NCBI GenBank assembly: GCA_029781865.1
Contig: JAKOVW010000032.1
Span: 1 to 64,000 of the forward strand
DNA: 64,000 bases
Direction: 5' to 3'
From: Bacteroidota bacterium
Lineage (GTDB): Bacteria > Bacteroidota > Bacteroidia > Chitinophagales > Saprospiraceae
The position numbers and the translations under genes were made by a program. The notes below the pieces were generated by a model. The model searched no databases and was not told the origin of the DNA. It saw only the letters and a program-made list of their open reading frames with translations. Positions 19,152 to 29,173 of the stretch are shown here, in pieces. Within the stretch, counting starts at the first letter, position 1. Every line of letters begins with the position of its first letter.

Positions 19152-20597
19152 ATGCTCCGGATTTTATTGTTTTCCTGGGTTTTATTATGCATTGCTTGCA
19201 TGCATGATCCTGTGCTCAACACTGGAGATTATCCTCCTGAAATAGGAACTATTATCATTACCAAATGTGCGGTTGATGGTTGTCATAATACACTAAGTGC
19301 ACCAATGTCAGAAGGTGTTGATCTCAGTAGTTGGGAGTCTATGATGAATGGAAGAGACCTGGGGGCTACTATTATTCCTTATTCCTATTCTCAGAGTTTA
19401 ATTTTTTTATATATCAATACATTCCCTGATTTGGGTGCGATTGTCCAGCCAACTATGCCGAAAAATGCTGAACCCCTTTCAAGAAATGATGTATTGAAAA
19501 TTCGGTTTTGGATTAATGCCGGCGCACCCAATAAAGACGGCTTTATTAAATGGAGCGATCTACCCAACAGACGAAAATATTATATCGCTAATCGTGGATG
19601 TGATTTGATTTCTTCGATTGATCCAACTACATCGCTGGTTATGCGATATATTGATGTCGGACATGTTTTTGAAATCGAAAATCCTTCAGTAGTTCGCGTT
19701 GCCCCTGATAACCTCCATTGGTACGTAAGTTTCAACAACAGTGATATCATACAAGAATTCAGTACCACAACAGATCAAAAAACCGGCGAACTCATCCTTG
19801 GTTCAGGAAACTGGTCATCGTTGTGCATTTCTTCAGATTCAAAGACAGCCTTTCTGCTAAACAGCGATAGCTTACAAAGTGAATTGGCCATTGTTGACTT
19901 GCAAAACATGAAATTAATCAAAAAATACAGCAATGTATTTATGAGCTCAGCTACATCATTAGCTTTTGATGAAACCGATCACATTCTTTATGCAGGTTCT
20001 GAACATGGTAACTTTATTTATAAAATTGACGTTTCAAATCCTTTAATTGCAAACTTCGAAATCGTGCCTCTACATCAAGTGGAGCCACCGGATATTAATG
20101 CAAAGGACAACCCAAGATCGTTATATTTTGATATTACAAAAAGCCGCTTATATGTTGCATGTAACGGAAGTGGACTATTTAATGAATACAATGTAAAAAC
20201 AAATCAACTATTATCTAGTATTCATGTTGGAAACACCCCGGCAAATATAGCATATGACCCGAATCATGATCTTTTCTTTGTTGCATGCACAAATGACAGT
20301 ATTACATTGCCCGGCTTTCACGGATACGTTACGATTGTGGATGGAACTTCGCTGGCTGTAATCGATAAAATTCATACGGATATTCAACCATATGGCCTTG
20401 CCGTTGACAGCCAATTAAACCGTTTGATTGTTGCCAACCGGAATGCAATTGATTCAGGGCCACCACCACACCATCACGTTGAATGCGTTGGGAGAGTAGG
20501 TTCATTTAGCTATATTGATTTAAACACATTAAGTTTAATCAATGAAGAAGGGTTTTATCTTTCCGTTGAACCGTATTCAGTCAGTATAAAAAACTAA
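19152..20597 (+). CDS. lipoprotein with cytochrome-c-like N-terminal segment (CX4CH) and YVTN/YncE-like beta-propeller
   Basis: lipobox-like LCIAC; ITKCAVDGCHNTLS; MPKNAEPLSRNDVLKIRFWINAGAPNKDG; YIANRGCDLISSIDPTTSLVMRYIDVG propeller blades. Confidence 0.8.
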   Translation: MLRILLFSWVLLCIACMHDPVLNTGDYPPEIGTIIITKCAVDGCHNTLSAPMSEGVDLSSWESMMNGRDLGATIIPYSYSQSLIFLYINTFPDLGAIVQPTMPKNAEPLSRNDVLKIRFWINAGAPNKDGFIKWSDLPNRRKYYIANRGCDLISSIDPTTSLVMRYIDVGHVFEIENPSVVRVAPDNLHWYVSFNNSDIIQEFSTTTDQKTGELILGSGNWSSLCISSDSKTAFLLNSDSLQSELAIVDLQNMKLIKKYSNVFMSSATSLAFDETDHILYAGSEHGNFIYKIDVSNPLIANFEIVPLHQVEPPDINAKDNPRSLYFDITKSRLYVACNGSGLFNEYNVKTNQLLSSIHVGNTPANIAYDPNHDLFFVACTNDSITLPGFHGYVTIVDGTSLAVIDKIHTDIQPYGLAVDSQLNRLIVANRNAIDSGPPPHHHVECVGRVGSFSYIDLNTLSLINEEGFYLSVEPYSVSIKN

Positions 20598-20738
20598 TTT
20601 TTTATCTATCACATTATAATCCCGAATAAATTAGATTTTGTTGAATCAAATAATACCGCTGCTCAATAAATGATCATTATAATTAAATAAAAAAGCATCC
20701 TAATGAATGTACTATTTTCGCTGAATTAGAAATTATTG

Positions 20739-20746
20739 TAAATTTG
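20739..20746 (+). promoter_or_regulatory. candidate Bacteroidota -7 promoter element TAAATTTG upstream of recQ
   Basis: matches the known TAnnTTTG consensus, 19 nt before the ATG; no clear -33 TTTG. Confidence 0.35.
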
Positions 20747-20765
20747 TACGAACACCCGGAATACT

Positions 20766-23138
20766 ATGCACCCCACCACTCCAATACTTAGACAATACTT
20801 TGGCTATAGTGCTTATCGCCCCCAACAGGAACAGATTATCAATGCTACTCTGGGAAACAAGGATGTATTGGTCTTAATGCCTACCGGTGGAGGCAAATCG
20901 ATTTGCTACCAAATACCCGCACTTGCAAAAGAAGGAATTGCGCTGGTCATTTCGCCTCTGATCGCGCTAATGAAAGACCAGGTAGAAGCTTTGAAAGCAA
21001 ATGGCATAGCAGCCGAATTTATAAACAGTAGTCTCCATTCTTCTGAAGAAAGCGAGATCATCTCAAGATGTCTATCCAACCAGATCAAATTGCTCTACCT
21101 TTCTCCTGAAAAAACATTATCGCTGACGGATAGTTTGCTTAAGGCTTTACCCATTTCTATGTTCGCCATTGATGAAGCACACTGCATATCACAATGGGGT
21201 CACGATTTCAGACCAGAATATGCACAATTGAAATCATTAAGAGTCTTGTTTCCTGAAATTCCCATTATTGCTTTGACCGCGACTGCAGATAAAATCACAA
21301 GAAAAGACATTATCGCTCAACTGAACTTAAAAGATCCTGAAGTATTTATTGCTTCATTCGATCGCCCTAATTTGCATCTTTCCGTACGAAGCAATGTAAA
21401 AGAAAAAGAAAAAAATGCTGAGATCATTTCATTTATCCAATCACATCCTGAACAAAGCGGTATCATCTATTGCCTTTCCAGGAAAGGAACTGAAACCATG
21501 TGCTCTGTCCTGGTAGAGCATGGCATTAAAGCATCGTTTTACCATGCCGGTATGGATTCCGCTGCACGATCTAAAGTGCAGGAAGAATTCATCTTCGATA
21601 ATGTAAAAATTATTTGTGCAACCATTGCCTTCGGAATGGGCATAGACAAATCGAATGTGAGATGGATTATTCATTACAATCTACCCAAAAACATCGAAGG
21701 GTATTATCAGGAAATCGGAAGATCCGGTAGAGATGGCGCGCCTGCTAAAGCAATTTTGTATTATAACATCAAAGACTTAATGATGCTCAACAAATTTGCT
21801 GCAGAAAGCGGTCAAGCCGAACTCAATCAGGAGAAACTAAAACGCATGCAGCAATATGCGGAAGCAAGAGTGTGCAGAAGAAAAATACTCCTGAGTTATT
21901 TTGGAGAAAATCTTGACCGCAACTGCAACCACTGCGACGTTTGTCAGGACCCGCCAAAGTACATTGACGGCACATTGATTGCACAAAAAGCGATCTCAGC
22001 TTTGTTACGCGCACAGGAATCAATTGGCATAACAATGTTGATTGATATTTTAAGGGGATCGATGAATGCTGAAGTGATTGCCAACGGCTTTGACAAATTG
22101 AAAACACATGGTGCAGGAAGAGAATATTCGGCGGAAGCCTGGCAATCTTTTATTTTGCAATTATTACAAATCGGAATTTTCGAGATGGCCTATGATGAAG
22201 GATTTGTTTTAAAAGTAAGTGACTTTGGAAAATTGATCGTACGGGGAAATCAAAAAATAGATTTGGCCGGACCAGTGAAACATCAAATTAGCGAGCACGA
22301 TCAAAAGCAAATAATATCCGAATCACAAAATAACCGCCTGTTTGAAGAACTCAGAAAGTTGCGCAAACAAATTGCAGACCAATACAAACTTCCTCCATAC
22401 ATTATTTTTAATGACAGCAGTCTGCTTCAAATGTCAGATATGCTCCCAAGTTCAAAACCGGAAATGATGCAGATCATAGGTATGTCAAAAGCCAAATATG
22501 AAAAGTACGGCTACCTTTTTGAAGAACGGATCGTCGCGTTAATGGGACTTTCTGATAGCCGTTCCGGATTTGATCTGGAAGAAGAATTGAGTCCTGCTAA
22601 AATTCAAGAATTCATTGAAGAATTAAATCCATTTAATATCCGGATTTCTCATACCCTTATTGGCAAATTATTATTGGGTTCAGAACGGGATGGATTTCCG
22701 GATGAATTAAAAGAAGTAAGTTATTTTGGGCTATTCAAAGGAAAAACCACTTATAAGGCCATTGGGCCAATTATTCAGCAACATTTTAAATCCAATAAAA
22801 TTCAGGCTGGCACAGAACAGGAAATAAAAGCGATTCAATACTTCTCTGAACCCATTCGAAATGAGTTAAAATTGCAGGAGATAGAGGAAGCTAAATTTAA
22901 AATTTCTGAATTCCATGTAAACCGTCCTAATTCTTCGATCGATAATGACTACATCTTAAACACGCGAAAGGAGCACCGTCGCGCCTATGAATACTGGAAT
23001 GATGAAGAAAGCCAACTCTTCCTGGAGCTCTGCAAAAAAACAAATGATCTCGATTTGCTTGCTTCCATATTTCTAAGAAATCCGGGCAATTTAAAAATGC
23101 ATTACAAGAAACTGGTTGCTGCTCAATTGGGCAATTAA
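20766..23138 (+). CDS. recQ: ATP-dependent DNA helicase RecQ
   Basis: [85 protein letters not shown]-type motifs, zinc CNHCDVC, HRDC-like [17 protein letters not shown]. Confidence 0.97.
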   Translation: [790 protein letters not shown]

Positions 23139-23294
23139 GATTGAATTTATCATTTCCGGATTGTTTTGACCGAATTTTTTATTTGACCTTTAGCTAAAAA
23201 AAAGTGCATTGCATAAATTAGAAATCAGCAACTAATTTATACAATGCTACTTACAAGAATGTTCATAACGTACCAAGACGAAAATTGTAACGGC

Positions 23295-23326
23295 CCCGCC
23301 CTGAAGGTGGGATTCATTCGTTTTTT
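23295..23326 (+). terminator. weak terminator or palindromic hairpin downstream of recQ
   Basis: CCCGCC-CTGAA-GGTGGG stem (one G-U) with TTTTTT at 23321-23326. Confidence 0.35.
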
Positions 23327-23658
23327 ACAAAACCGTTGTCCTGTAAAAACTGAGCCTCATTAATAAGCAAAACCAAACTTATATTTCACGAAGACTTTTT
23401 ACATTTAATGTCCTTTGACCACACTAAGGTATTACAGACTAATTCATCTTTAATTTAATTTTACCAACTCCCAGAAGGAATTGATGAACCTTCCTGTATA
23501 TAATTTAAAAAGGCTATTTAGTCCGAATTCCTGATCGGAAATGAGTCTGAAATTATCTTTATCTCCGCATTTGGAAGGATAACTGAAAACAAAATGACCC
23601 TGCAGGTTCATTCTTTAAAACAGCCTTCAGCTTGTTTTTAATGCGAGCTATTTCCTGA

Positions 23659-24273
23659 TTACCTTTTCATCTTTTGGTACAAACCGATCAGCTCAGCTTT
23701 GCCTACAATGTGATCTTTCATGGCATTTTCCAATTGTTTCTTATCCGCGTTTTCCGGCAAATTAAGAAACTGATCGAGTGCATATAGCTTAAAATAATAA
23801 TGGTGAGTCCCCGAAGGAGGACACGGGCCTCCATAATTATGTTGACCAAAATCATTTAACCCTTGTTTACCCGGAATGGAGTTTTCCTTAATTTGTGTTG
23901 ATACAGGAATATTCCACACCAGCCAATGTACCCAGGTCTCTTTACGGGCATCCGGATCATCCACAATTAATGCAAAGCATTTGGTCATTGTTGGGATATC
24001 CTGAACTTCCAACGGAGGATTAATATTTAAACCGTCACACGTAAACTTCGATGGTATTGATCCATTTGATGGAATATCAGCGCATAAAATCTTCATAGGT
24101 TTTACTTTTTTTGCCGGATCGATTAAGTTCATGCTTTTTAAGTGCGATTGCTCGTACGTGGATTGCTGAGCGCTCAACTCAGGGACGGAAATCCATAAAA
24201 TCATATAGAACATCGCAAAATGGAGATACGCATACACGTGTTTCATACCGAAAAATGGACCATTCGTTAACAA
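23659..24273 (-). CDS. YbhB/YbcL family (PEBP-like) protein, secreted
   Basis: SKFTCDGLNINPPLEVQDIP, CFALIVDDPDARKETWVHWLVWNIP, GPCPPSGTHHYYFKLYALD. Confidence 0.95.
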   Translation of the reverse strand: MLTNGPFFGMKHVYAYLHFAMFYMILWISVPELSAQQSTYEQSHLKSMNLIDPAKKVKPMKILCADIPSNGSIPSKFTCDGLNINPPLEVQDIPTMTKCFALIVDDPDARKETWVHWLVWNIPVSTQIKENSIPGKQGLNDFGQHNYGGPCPPSGTHHYYFKLYALDQFLNLPENADKKQLENAMKDHIVGKAELIGLYQKMKR

Positions 24274-24603
24274 TAACTCACCAACAAAGTTAATATAATC
24301 GATTTAATTGCCTTTAAACACTGCTTGCTGAATTAATGAAGAATTCCGCTTGTCATTTCCAAGACCAATCCGGTTTATAAAATTGGAACTGCTAATCCCA
24401 ATTATTAAAAGACACGTTTGTCCGAATTAATTAAAGTGAGATTAAAATTGATAAAATATACAGATATTCAGACATCCATTTAGATAGAATTGTTGTTATC
24501 GGAATATTCAACTTGGCAATGATCAGAGGCCTGATAATTTTCAGAAAATTTTAACACAAAGGAACTTCAGATATTTGTATGTACAAGCATTTTAGGATTA
24601 CCT

Positions 24604-25041
24604 TTGCCTGCTCTAATGAAAAAAAAGAACTCAATATATGGTGGATGTCTTTATTATTCAGCGAATGCACTATCCAGGTTAATGACAAAAATGGCCGATG
24701 AAGAATTTGCGATTACCGGTCTTTCATCGTCTTATGCTTTTCTTTTGATGGCTGTAAATAATAAACCGGGTATTCAACCAAAGGAAATTAGTGAGCAGAT
24801 GCAACTGAAACCTTCTACCATTACCCGGCTAATCGAAAAACTGGAACAAAAAAAATTACTCAAGAGAATATCTTCGGGAAGAAACACGGAGGTTCATCCG
24901 ACAGATAAAAGCAAAATGTTAGACAAACCGATTAAGGAGGCGTGGAAAAAATTGTACAACAGATACTCCGGCCTTATCGGAGAAGCAGAAGCAAAAAACC
25001 TTACCACAACCATATTTAAAGTAATAAAAAAAATAGAATAA
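24604..25041 (+). CDS. MarR family winged-helix regulator
   Basis: NNKPGIQPKEISEQMQLKPSTITRLIEKLEQKKLLKRISSGRNTEVHPT. Confidence 0.92.
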   Translation: MPALMKKKNSIYGGCLYYSANALSRLMTKMADEEFAITGLSSSYAFLLMAVNNKPGIQPKEISEQMQLKPSTITRLIEKLEQKKLLKRISSGRNTEVHPTDKSKMLDKPIKEAWKKLYNRYSGLIGEAEAKNLTTTIFKVIKKIE

Positions 25042-25093
25042 TGATTTCAATCCTCGTTTCAATGAATACAATATTTATCAAAAATCTATAAAC

Positions 25094-25738
25094 ATGAAAA
25101 AAATAGGAATTATTGGTTCGGGAACAGTAGCTCAAACATTGGGAGCTGGATTCTCAAAACATGGTTATCAGGTAATGCTGGGCACCAGAGATAACTCAAA
25201 ACTTGCAGAATGGAAAAAAGGTGCTGGAGCGAATGTAATCATTGGATCGTTTTCGGAAACTGCAAAGTTTGGCGATATAATCGTACTTGCTGTGAAGGGT
25301 ACGGTCGCTAAAGATGCGTTGAATCTTATTGGAAAAGAAAACCTGGTGACGAAAACGATTATTGATGCAACAAATCCAATTGCAGATGCCGCTCCCATTC
25401 ATGGCGTTTTGAAATTTTTTACTAACTTAGACAAATCCCTCATGGAGGAATTACAAGAACTCGTTCCCAATGCAAATTTTGTAAAAGCCTTTAACAGCGT
25501 TGGCAGTGCTTTTATGGTAAACCCTTCGTTTGAAAGCAAACCCACTATGTTCATATGTGGCAATAATGAAAATGCGAAAAAAGAAGTATCCGTCATTATA
25601 GATCAATTTGGTTGGGAAGCAGCTGATTTTGGCATGGCTGAATCTGCAAGGGCTATTGAACCTTTATGCATGCTATGGTGCATCCCGGGCTTATCCAAAA
25701 ATCAATGGACACATGCCTTTAAATTATTAAAACTTTAA
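25094..25738 (+). CDS. NADPH-dependent F420 reductase-like / NAD(P)-binding oxidoreductase
   Basis: KKIGIIGSGTVAQTLGAGFSKHGYQVMLGTRD; NAnFVKAFNSVGS; 214 aa. Confidence 0.88.
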   Translation: MKKIGIIGSGTVAQTLGAGFSKHGYQVMLGTRDNSKLAEWKKGAGANVIIGSFSETAKFGDIIVLAVKGTVAKDALNLIGKENLVTKTIIDATNPIADAAPIHGVLKFFTNLDKSLMEELQELVPNANFVKAFNSVGSAFMVNPSFESKPTMFICGNNENAKKEVSVIIDQFGWEAADFGMAESARAIEPLCMLWCIPGLSKNQWTHAFKLLKL

Positions 25739-25762
25739 TCATTAAATTAAACAACAAAACTT

Positions 25763-26650
25763 ATGTACGTAATCACAGGTGCTACCGGAAATACCGGCAA
25801 AATTATTGCTTCTAAATTACTAGATGCCGGAAAAAAAGTAAGAATCATTAGTCGAAACGCGGAAAAAGCAAAAGAATTAACCGATAAGGGTGCCGAACTT
25901 TTTTTAGGTGACACACTTCATCCTGAGTTACTTAAAAAAGCGTTTGATGGTGCGACTTCAGTGTATGCCATGATCCCGATTGACTGGCAAACAGATAATT
26001 ATACCAGACATCAGATAAACCATGCTAAAGCAATTGCCGAGGCACTTCGTTTTTGTAAAACGCCTTATGTTGTCTCATTAAGTAGTCAAGGCGCTCATTT
26101 AAACAGCAAATCCGGGGTTGTATTGGGCTTGCACGAAATGGAAAAAATATTCGACGAAATTGAAGGACTGAATACTCTACATTTAAGACCCACCTATTTT
26201 CTGGAAAATTCACTTGGAATGATTGGTCTTATAAAGCATGCTGGCATTATGGGCTCTCCAATAAGAGCAGACCTTAGCTTTCCGGCAATTGCAACAAAAG
26301 ACATCGCTGAATATGCCACAAAAAGATTATTGGCACTGGATTTTAAAGGTCACAATATCCAGAATTTATTAGGAGCTGAAGACATTTCTTATTCCGAAAT
26401 GGCCAGGGTTTATGGAGCTGCTATTGGGAAAAACGATTTAAAATATGTTGAATTTTCCTATGCCGACTTCAAGAATACCTTGATGACACAGATGGGAACC
26501 TCTGAAAATGTTGCGGATAGTTTTAATGAGTTTATACAATCTATGAATGAAGGCAAAATAATGTCCGAAGCAAAACGGGATGCCGAAAGTACAACCCCAA
26601 CAACATTGCAAGAGTTTTCACACACATTCAAGTATGTTTATAACATGTAA
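25763..26650 (+). CDS. NmrA-like / SDR family NAD(P)H-binding protein
   Basis: MYVITGATGNTGKIIASKLLDAGKKVRIISRN; VVSLSSQGAH; LHLRPTYFLENSL. Confidence 0.92.
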   Translation: MYVITGATGNTGKIIASKLLDAGKKVRIISRNAEKAKELTDKGAELFLGDTLHPELLKKAFDGATSVYAMIPIDWQTDNYTRHQINHAKAIAEALRFCKTPYVVSLSSQGAHLNSKSGVVLGLHEMEKIFDEIEGLNTLHLRPTYFLENSLGMIGLIKHAGIMGSPIRADLSFPAIATKDIAEYATKRLLALDFKGHNIQNLLGAEDISYSEMARVYGAAIGKNDLKYVEFSYADFKNTLMTQMGTSENVADSFNEFIQSMNEGKIMSEAKRDAESTTPTTLQEFSHTFKYVYNM

Positions 26651-26660
26651 ATTTTAATTT

Positions 26661-26697
26661 GGTAGCTGCAATTTTTACCCTTGCAGCTACCCTGTTT
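26661..26697 (+). terminator. intrinsic terminator after the MarR-F420-NmrA cluster
   Basis: perfect 11-bp stem GGTAGCTGCAA / TTGCAGCTACC, 9-nt loop, followed by CTGTTTT. Confidence 0.75.
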
Positions 26698-27389
26698 TCA
26701 TTGAAATTCAAGCCAAAATACGCCGTTCTCATTTCGCTCAGTCAGCCAATCAACGAAATTTTCGATTATTTATAGTAATAAAACAAAACCTGCTACCAGA
26801 TATATTCCCAATCATTTTGTTTGATTTGAAAATGCAACACTCCTCGAATTGTTTTATTTTCATAAGCATTTTAGATTAAATAGTGCAGGATGCAAATAAC
26901 CTTAGCAGGATATTCAAAAATTCTTGGCATATTATAATTAGGACTGGAAAAAATACGGATGATTTCGATTTTTCTAACTTGACGTCTGAATTTTATCTAC
27001 CTCGGGTTTCTGTCCAAAGCGCTATACTTTGCTTTAAGCTTATTAAAAATTAAATGAGGCTATTCAATCCATACAATGGAATAAGTTGAGTAATTTTCTT
27101 TGATATCAGGAACTCTTGTGGATTTAATTTTGGGATGTATTCGAATGTCTGCGGTATTTGAAAACTCTTATAATAAACCTAAAATAGAGTCTCCTATAAA
27201 TTGGCAAAATGCAACTATTTTCTATTTTTATAGCTCAGAACCAAGAAGTTGTAGCATTGAAAAATATCTTGCCTGGAGATTAAACTTTTTTATTTTTTGA
27301 GAAGTCTAATAACATTTCGGATATCCACGATTACTGAATTAAACTGATTCAAACTTGTATTCTATTTTAGTTTTTTAATTTAAGTCAAT

Positions 27390-29108
27390 ATGCATTTGCT
27401 ATCAAACAAAACGAATGAATTTATTCTTTTATCAAAAGTGTATTTATTGGGTTCTTTATTAAGTAATACTTTACCGGGCATTTTATTTTGCTTTTTTATT
27501 TTTGAATCCTTGCAAGCTCAAAACAGATCAATAATATTAGGAAGGCCAACGGATACGTCAATTACTGCAAGCATATTATTTGATAGAAATGTTGAATATT
27601 ATTTTGAGTATGGCACGCAGACCGGAAATTATACGAATCAAACATCAATTACTTCCAATACAGCTAACATACCAGATGAATATGACTTTTCTAAATTATC
27701 ACCAGATACCAAATACTTTTACAGACTAAAATACAGGCTCAAAGGTGCAAATGACTTTGCAGTCAGTGATGAGTATTTCTTTCACACGCAACGATCTAAA
27801 GGTTCAAGTTTTCGTTTTTTAATCGAAGCAGATGAGCATCTGTACGATAAAAAAGGTGTACGCAGTATGTACAAAACGACACTTCAGAATCAGGCTAAAG
27901 ACAGTGCCGATTTTTTACTTTCGCTGGGTGATATTTTTGGAGACGATCATACACCCGATCAAACGACAAGCGAAGATATGGACGCTTTGCATAAAGACTA
28001 TTTACAATATCTTGGTGCCGTTTGCCATTCCATGCCCTTTTATGTTTGCCTTGGAAATCATGAAGGAGAAAATGGTTATTATCTCAAACAAACTCCACCA
28101 AATAATATTGCTGTGTATGGGACCAAATGGCGTAAGTTTTATTATCCAAATCCTTATCCAAATGGCTTTTATACAGGAAATACATCCTTCGAGCCTTATG
28201 ATATTGGTCAACCAGAAAATTATTATGCATGGACCTGGGGCGACGCACTATTTGTAGTTTTAGATGTATATAGGGGTTGCGACATCAATGAGAAACCACA
28301 AAACTGGGATTGGACGCTTGGTGAAAATCAATACAGTTGGTTGAAACAAACGTTAGAAAGCAGCAAGGCAAAATACAAATTTGTCTTTGCACATCATACC
28401 CGAGGCCAGGGAAGAGGTGGCGTCAAAACGGCTTCAGGTTGTGAATGGGGAGGATACAGCGGCAAAGGTGTATGGGAGTTTGACAAATACCGCCCCGGTT
28501 GGGCAATGCCAATTCACCAATTAATGGTAGCAAACGGAGTCAATGTTTTCTTTCAAGGGCATGACCATCTCTTTGCAAAAGAGGAATTAGACGGACTGGT
28601 CTACCAGGAAGTACCCATGCCAGCAGACTCCACGTATGAGATCGGCGTACTTGCCAATGCAGATGCGTATACGGATGTCACTATGGATGGAACAGGGCAC
28701 ATACGCGTTAATGTTACACCTGATTGTGTAACTGTTGATTACATACGTTCTTACTTACCGGCTGATACATTGAATGGGGCGCATCACAACGGCGAAATAG
28801 CCTATAGCTACAACATTGGAAAATGTGGTCTCTCTGCAACAACAAACAAAGTCGGTGAAGAAAATTTGTTTACCATCTATCCCAATCCTGTTAAAGAAAA
28901 ACTCATCTTAAAATTTAAGAACGCCAATTCATATTCAACAAACATGGAACTAATAAACCTGCAAGGACAAATGATACAAAGTTATCAATTGGATAAAGGA
29001 CAATTGATAAGTATCTTGGATCTAGAAAATATTCCATCTGGCGTATATGCATTGCGGTATTTTGATAAAACGCAGATCGCACATTATAAAATGCTAATTA
29101 TTCAATGA
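27390..29108 (+). CDS. secreted metallophosphoesterase (purple-acid-phosphatase-like) with T9SS type A-like C-terminus
   Basis: FRFLIEADEHL, LSLGDIFGDD, CLGNHEGENG, FAHHTRGQG, FQGHDHLFA; IYPNPVKEKLILKF...GVYALRYF. Confidence 0.92.
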   Translation: MHLLSNKTNEFILLSKVYLLGSLLSNTLPGILFCFFIFESLQAQNRSIILGRPTDTSITASILFDRNVEYYFEYGTQTGNYTNQTSITSNTANIPDEYDFSKLSPDTKYFYRLKYRLKGANDFAVSDEYFFHTQRSKGSSFRFLIEADEHLYDKKGVRSMYKTTLQNQAKDSADFLLSLGDIFGDDHTPDQTTSEDMDALHKDYLQYLGAVCHSMPFYVCLGNHEGENGYYLKQTPPNNIAVYGTKWRKFYYPNPYPNGFYTGNTSFEPYDIGQPENYYAWTWGDALFVVLDVYRGCDINEKPQNWDWTLGENQYSWLKQTLESSKAKYKFVFAHHTRGQGRGGVKTASGCEWGGYSGKGVWEFDKYRPGWAMPIHQLMVANGVNVFFQGHDHLFAKEELDGLVYQEVPMPADSTYEIGVLANADAYTDVTMDGTGHIRVNVTPDCVTVDYIRSYLPADTLNGAHHNGEIAYSYNIGKCGLSATTNKVGEENLFTIYPNPVKEKLILKFKNANSYSTNMELINLQGQMIQSYQLDKGQLISILDLENIPSGVYALRYFDKTQIAHYKMLIIQ

Positions 29109-29173
29109 ATTCATTCTTCAATTGTGCTTCTATTTTTTAAAAATTCATTTTTGTCAATTTTTAATTTTATCTA

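Noticed and set aside
27100-27300. 66-aa ORF in the 26.7-27.4 kb gap
   Set aside because: No family resemblance; could be a decayed gene, but nothing supports it.
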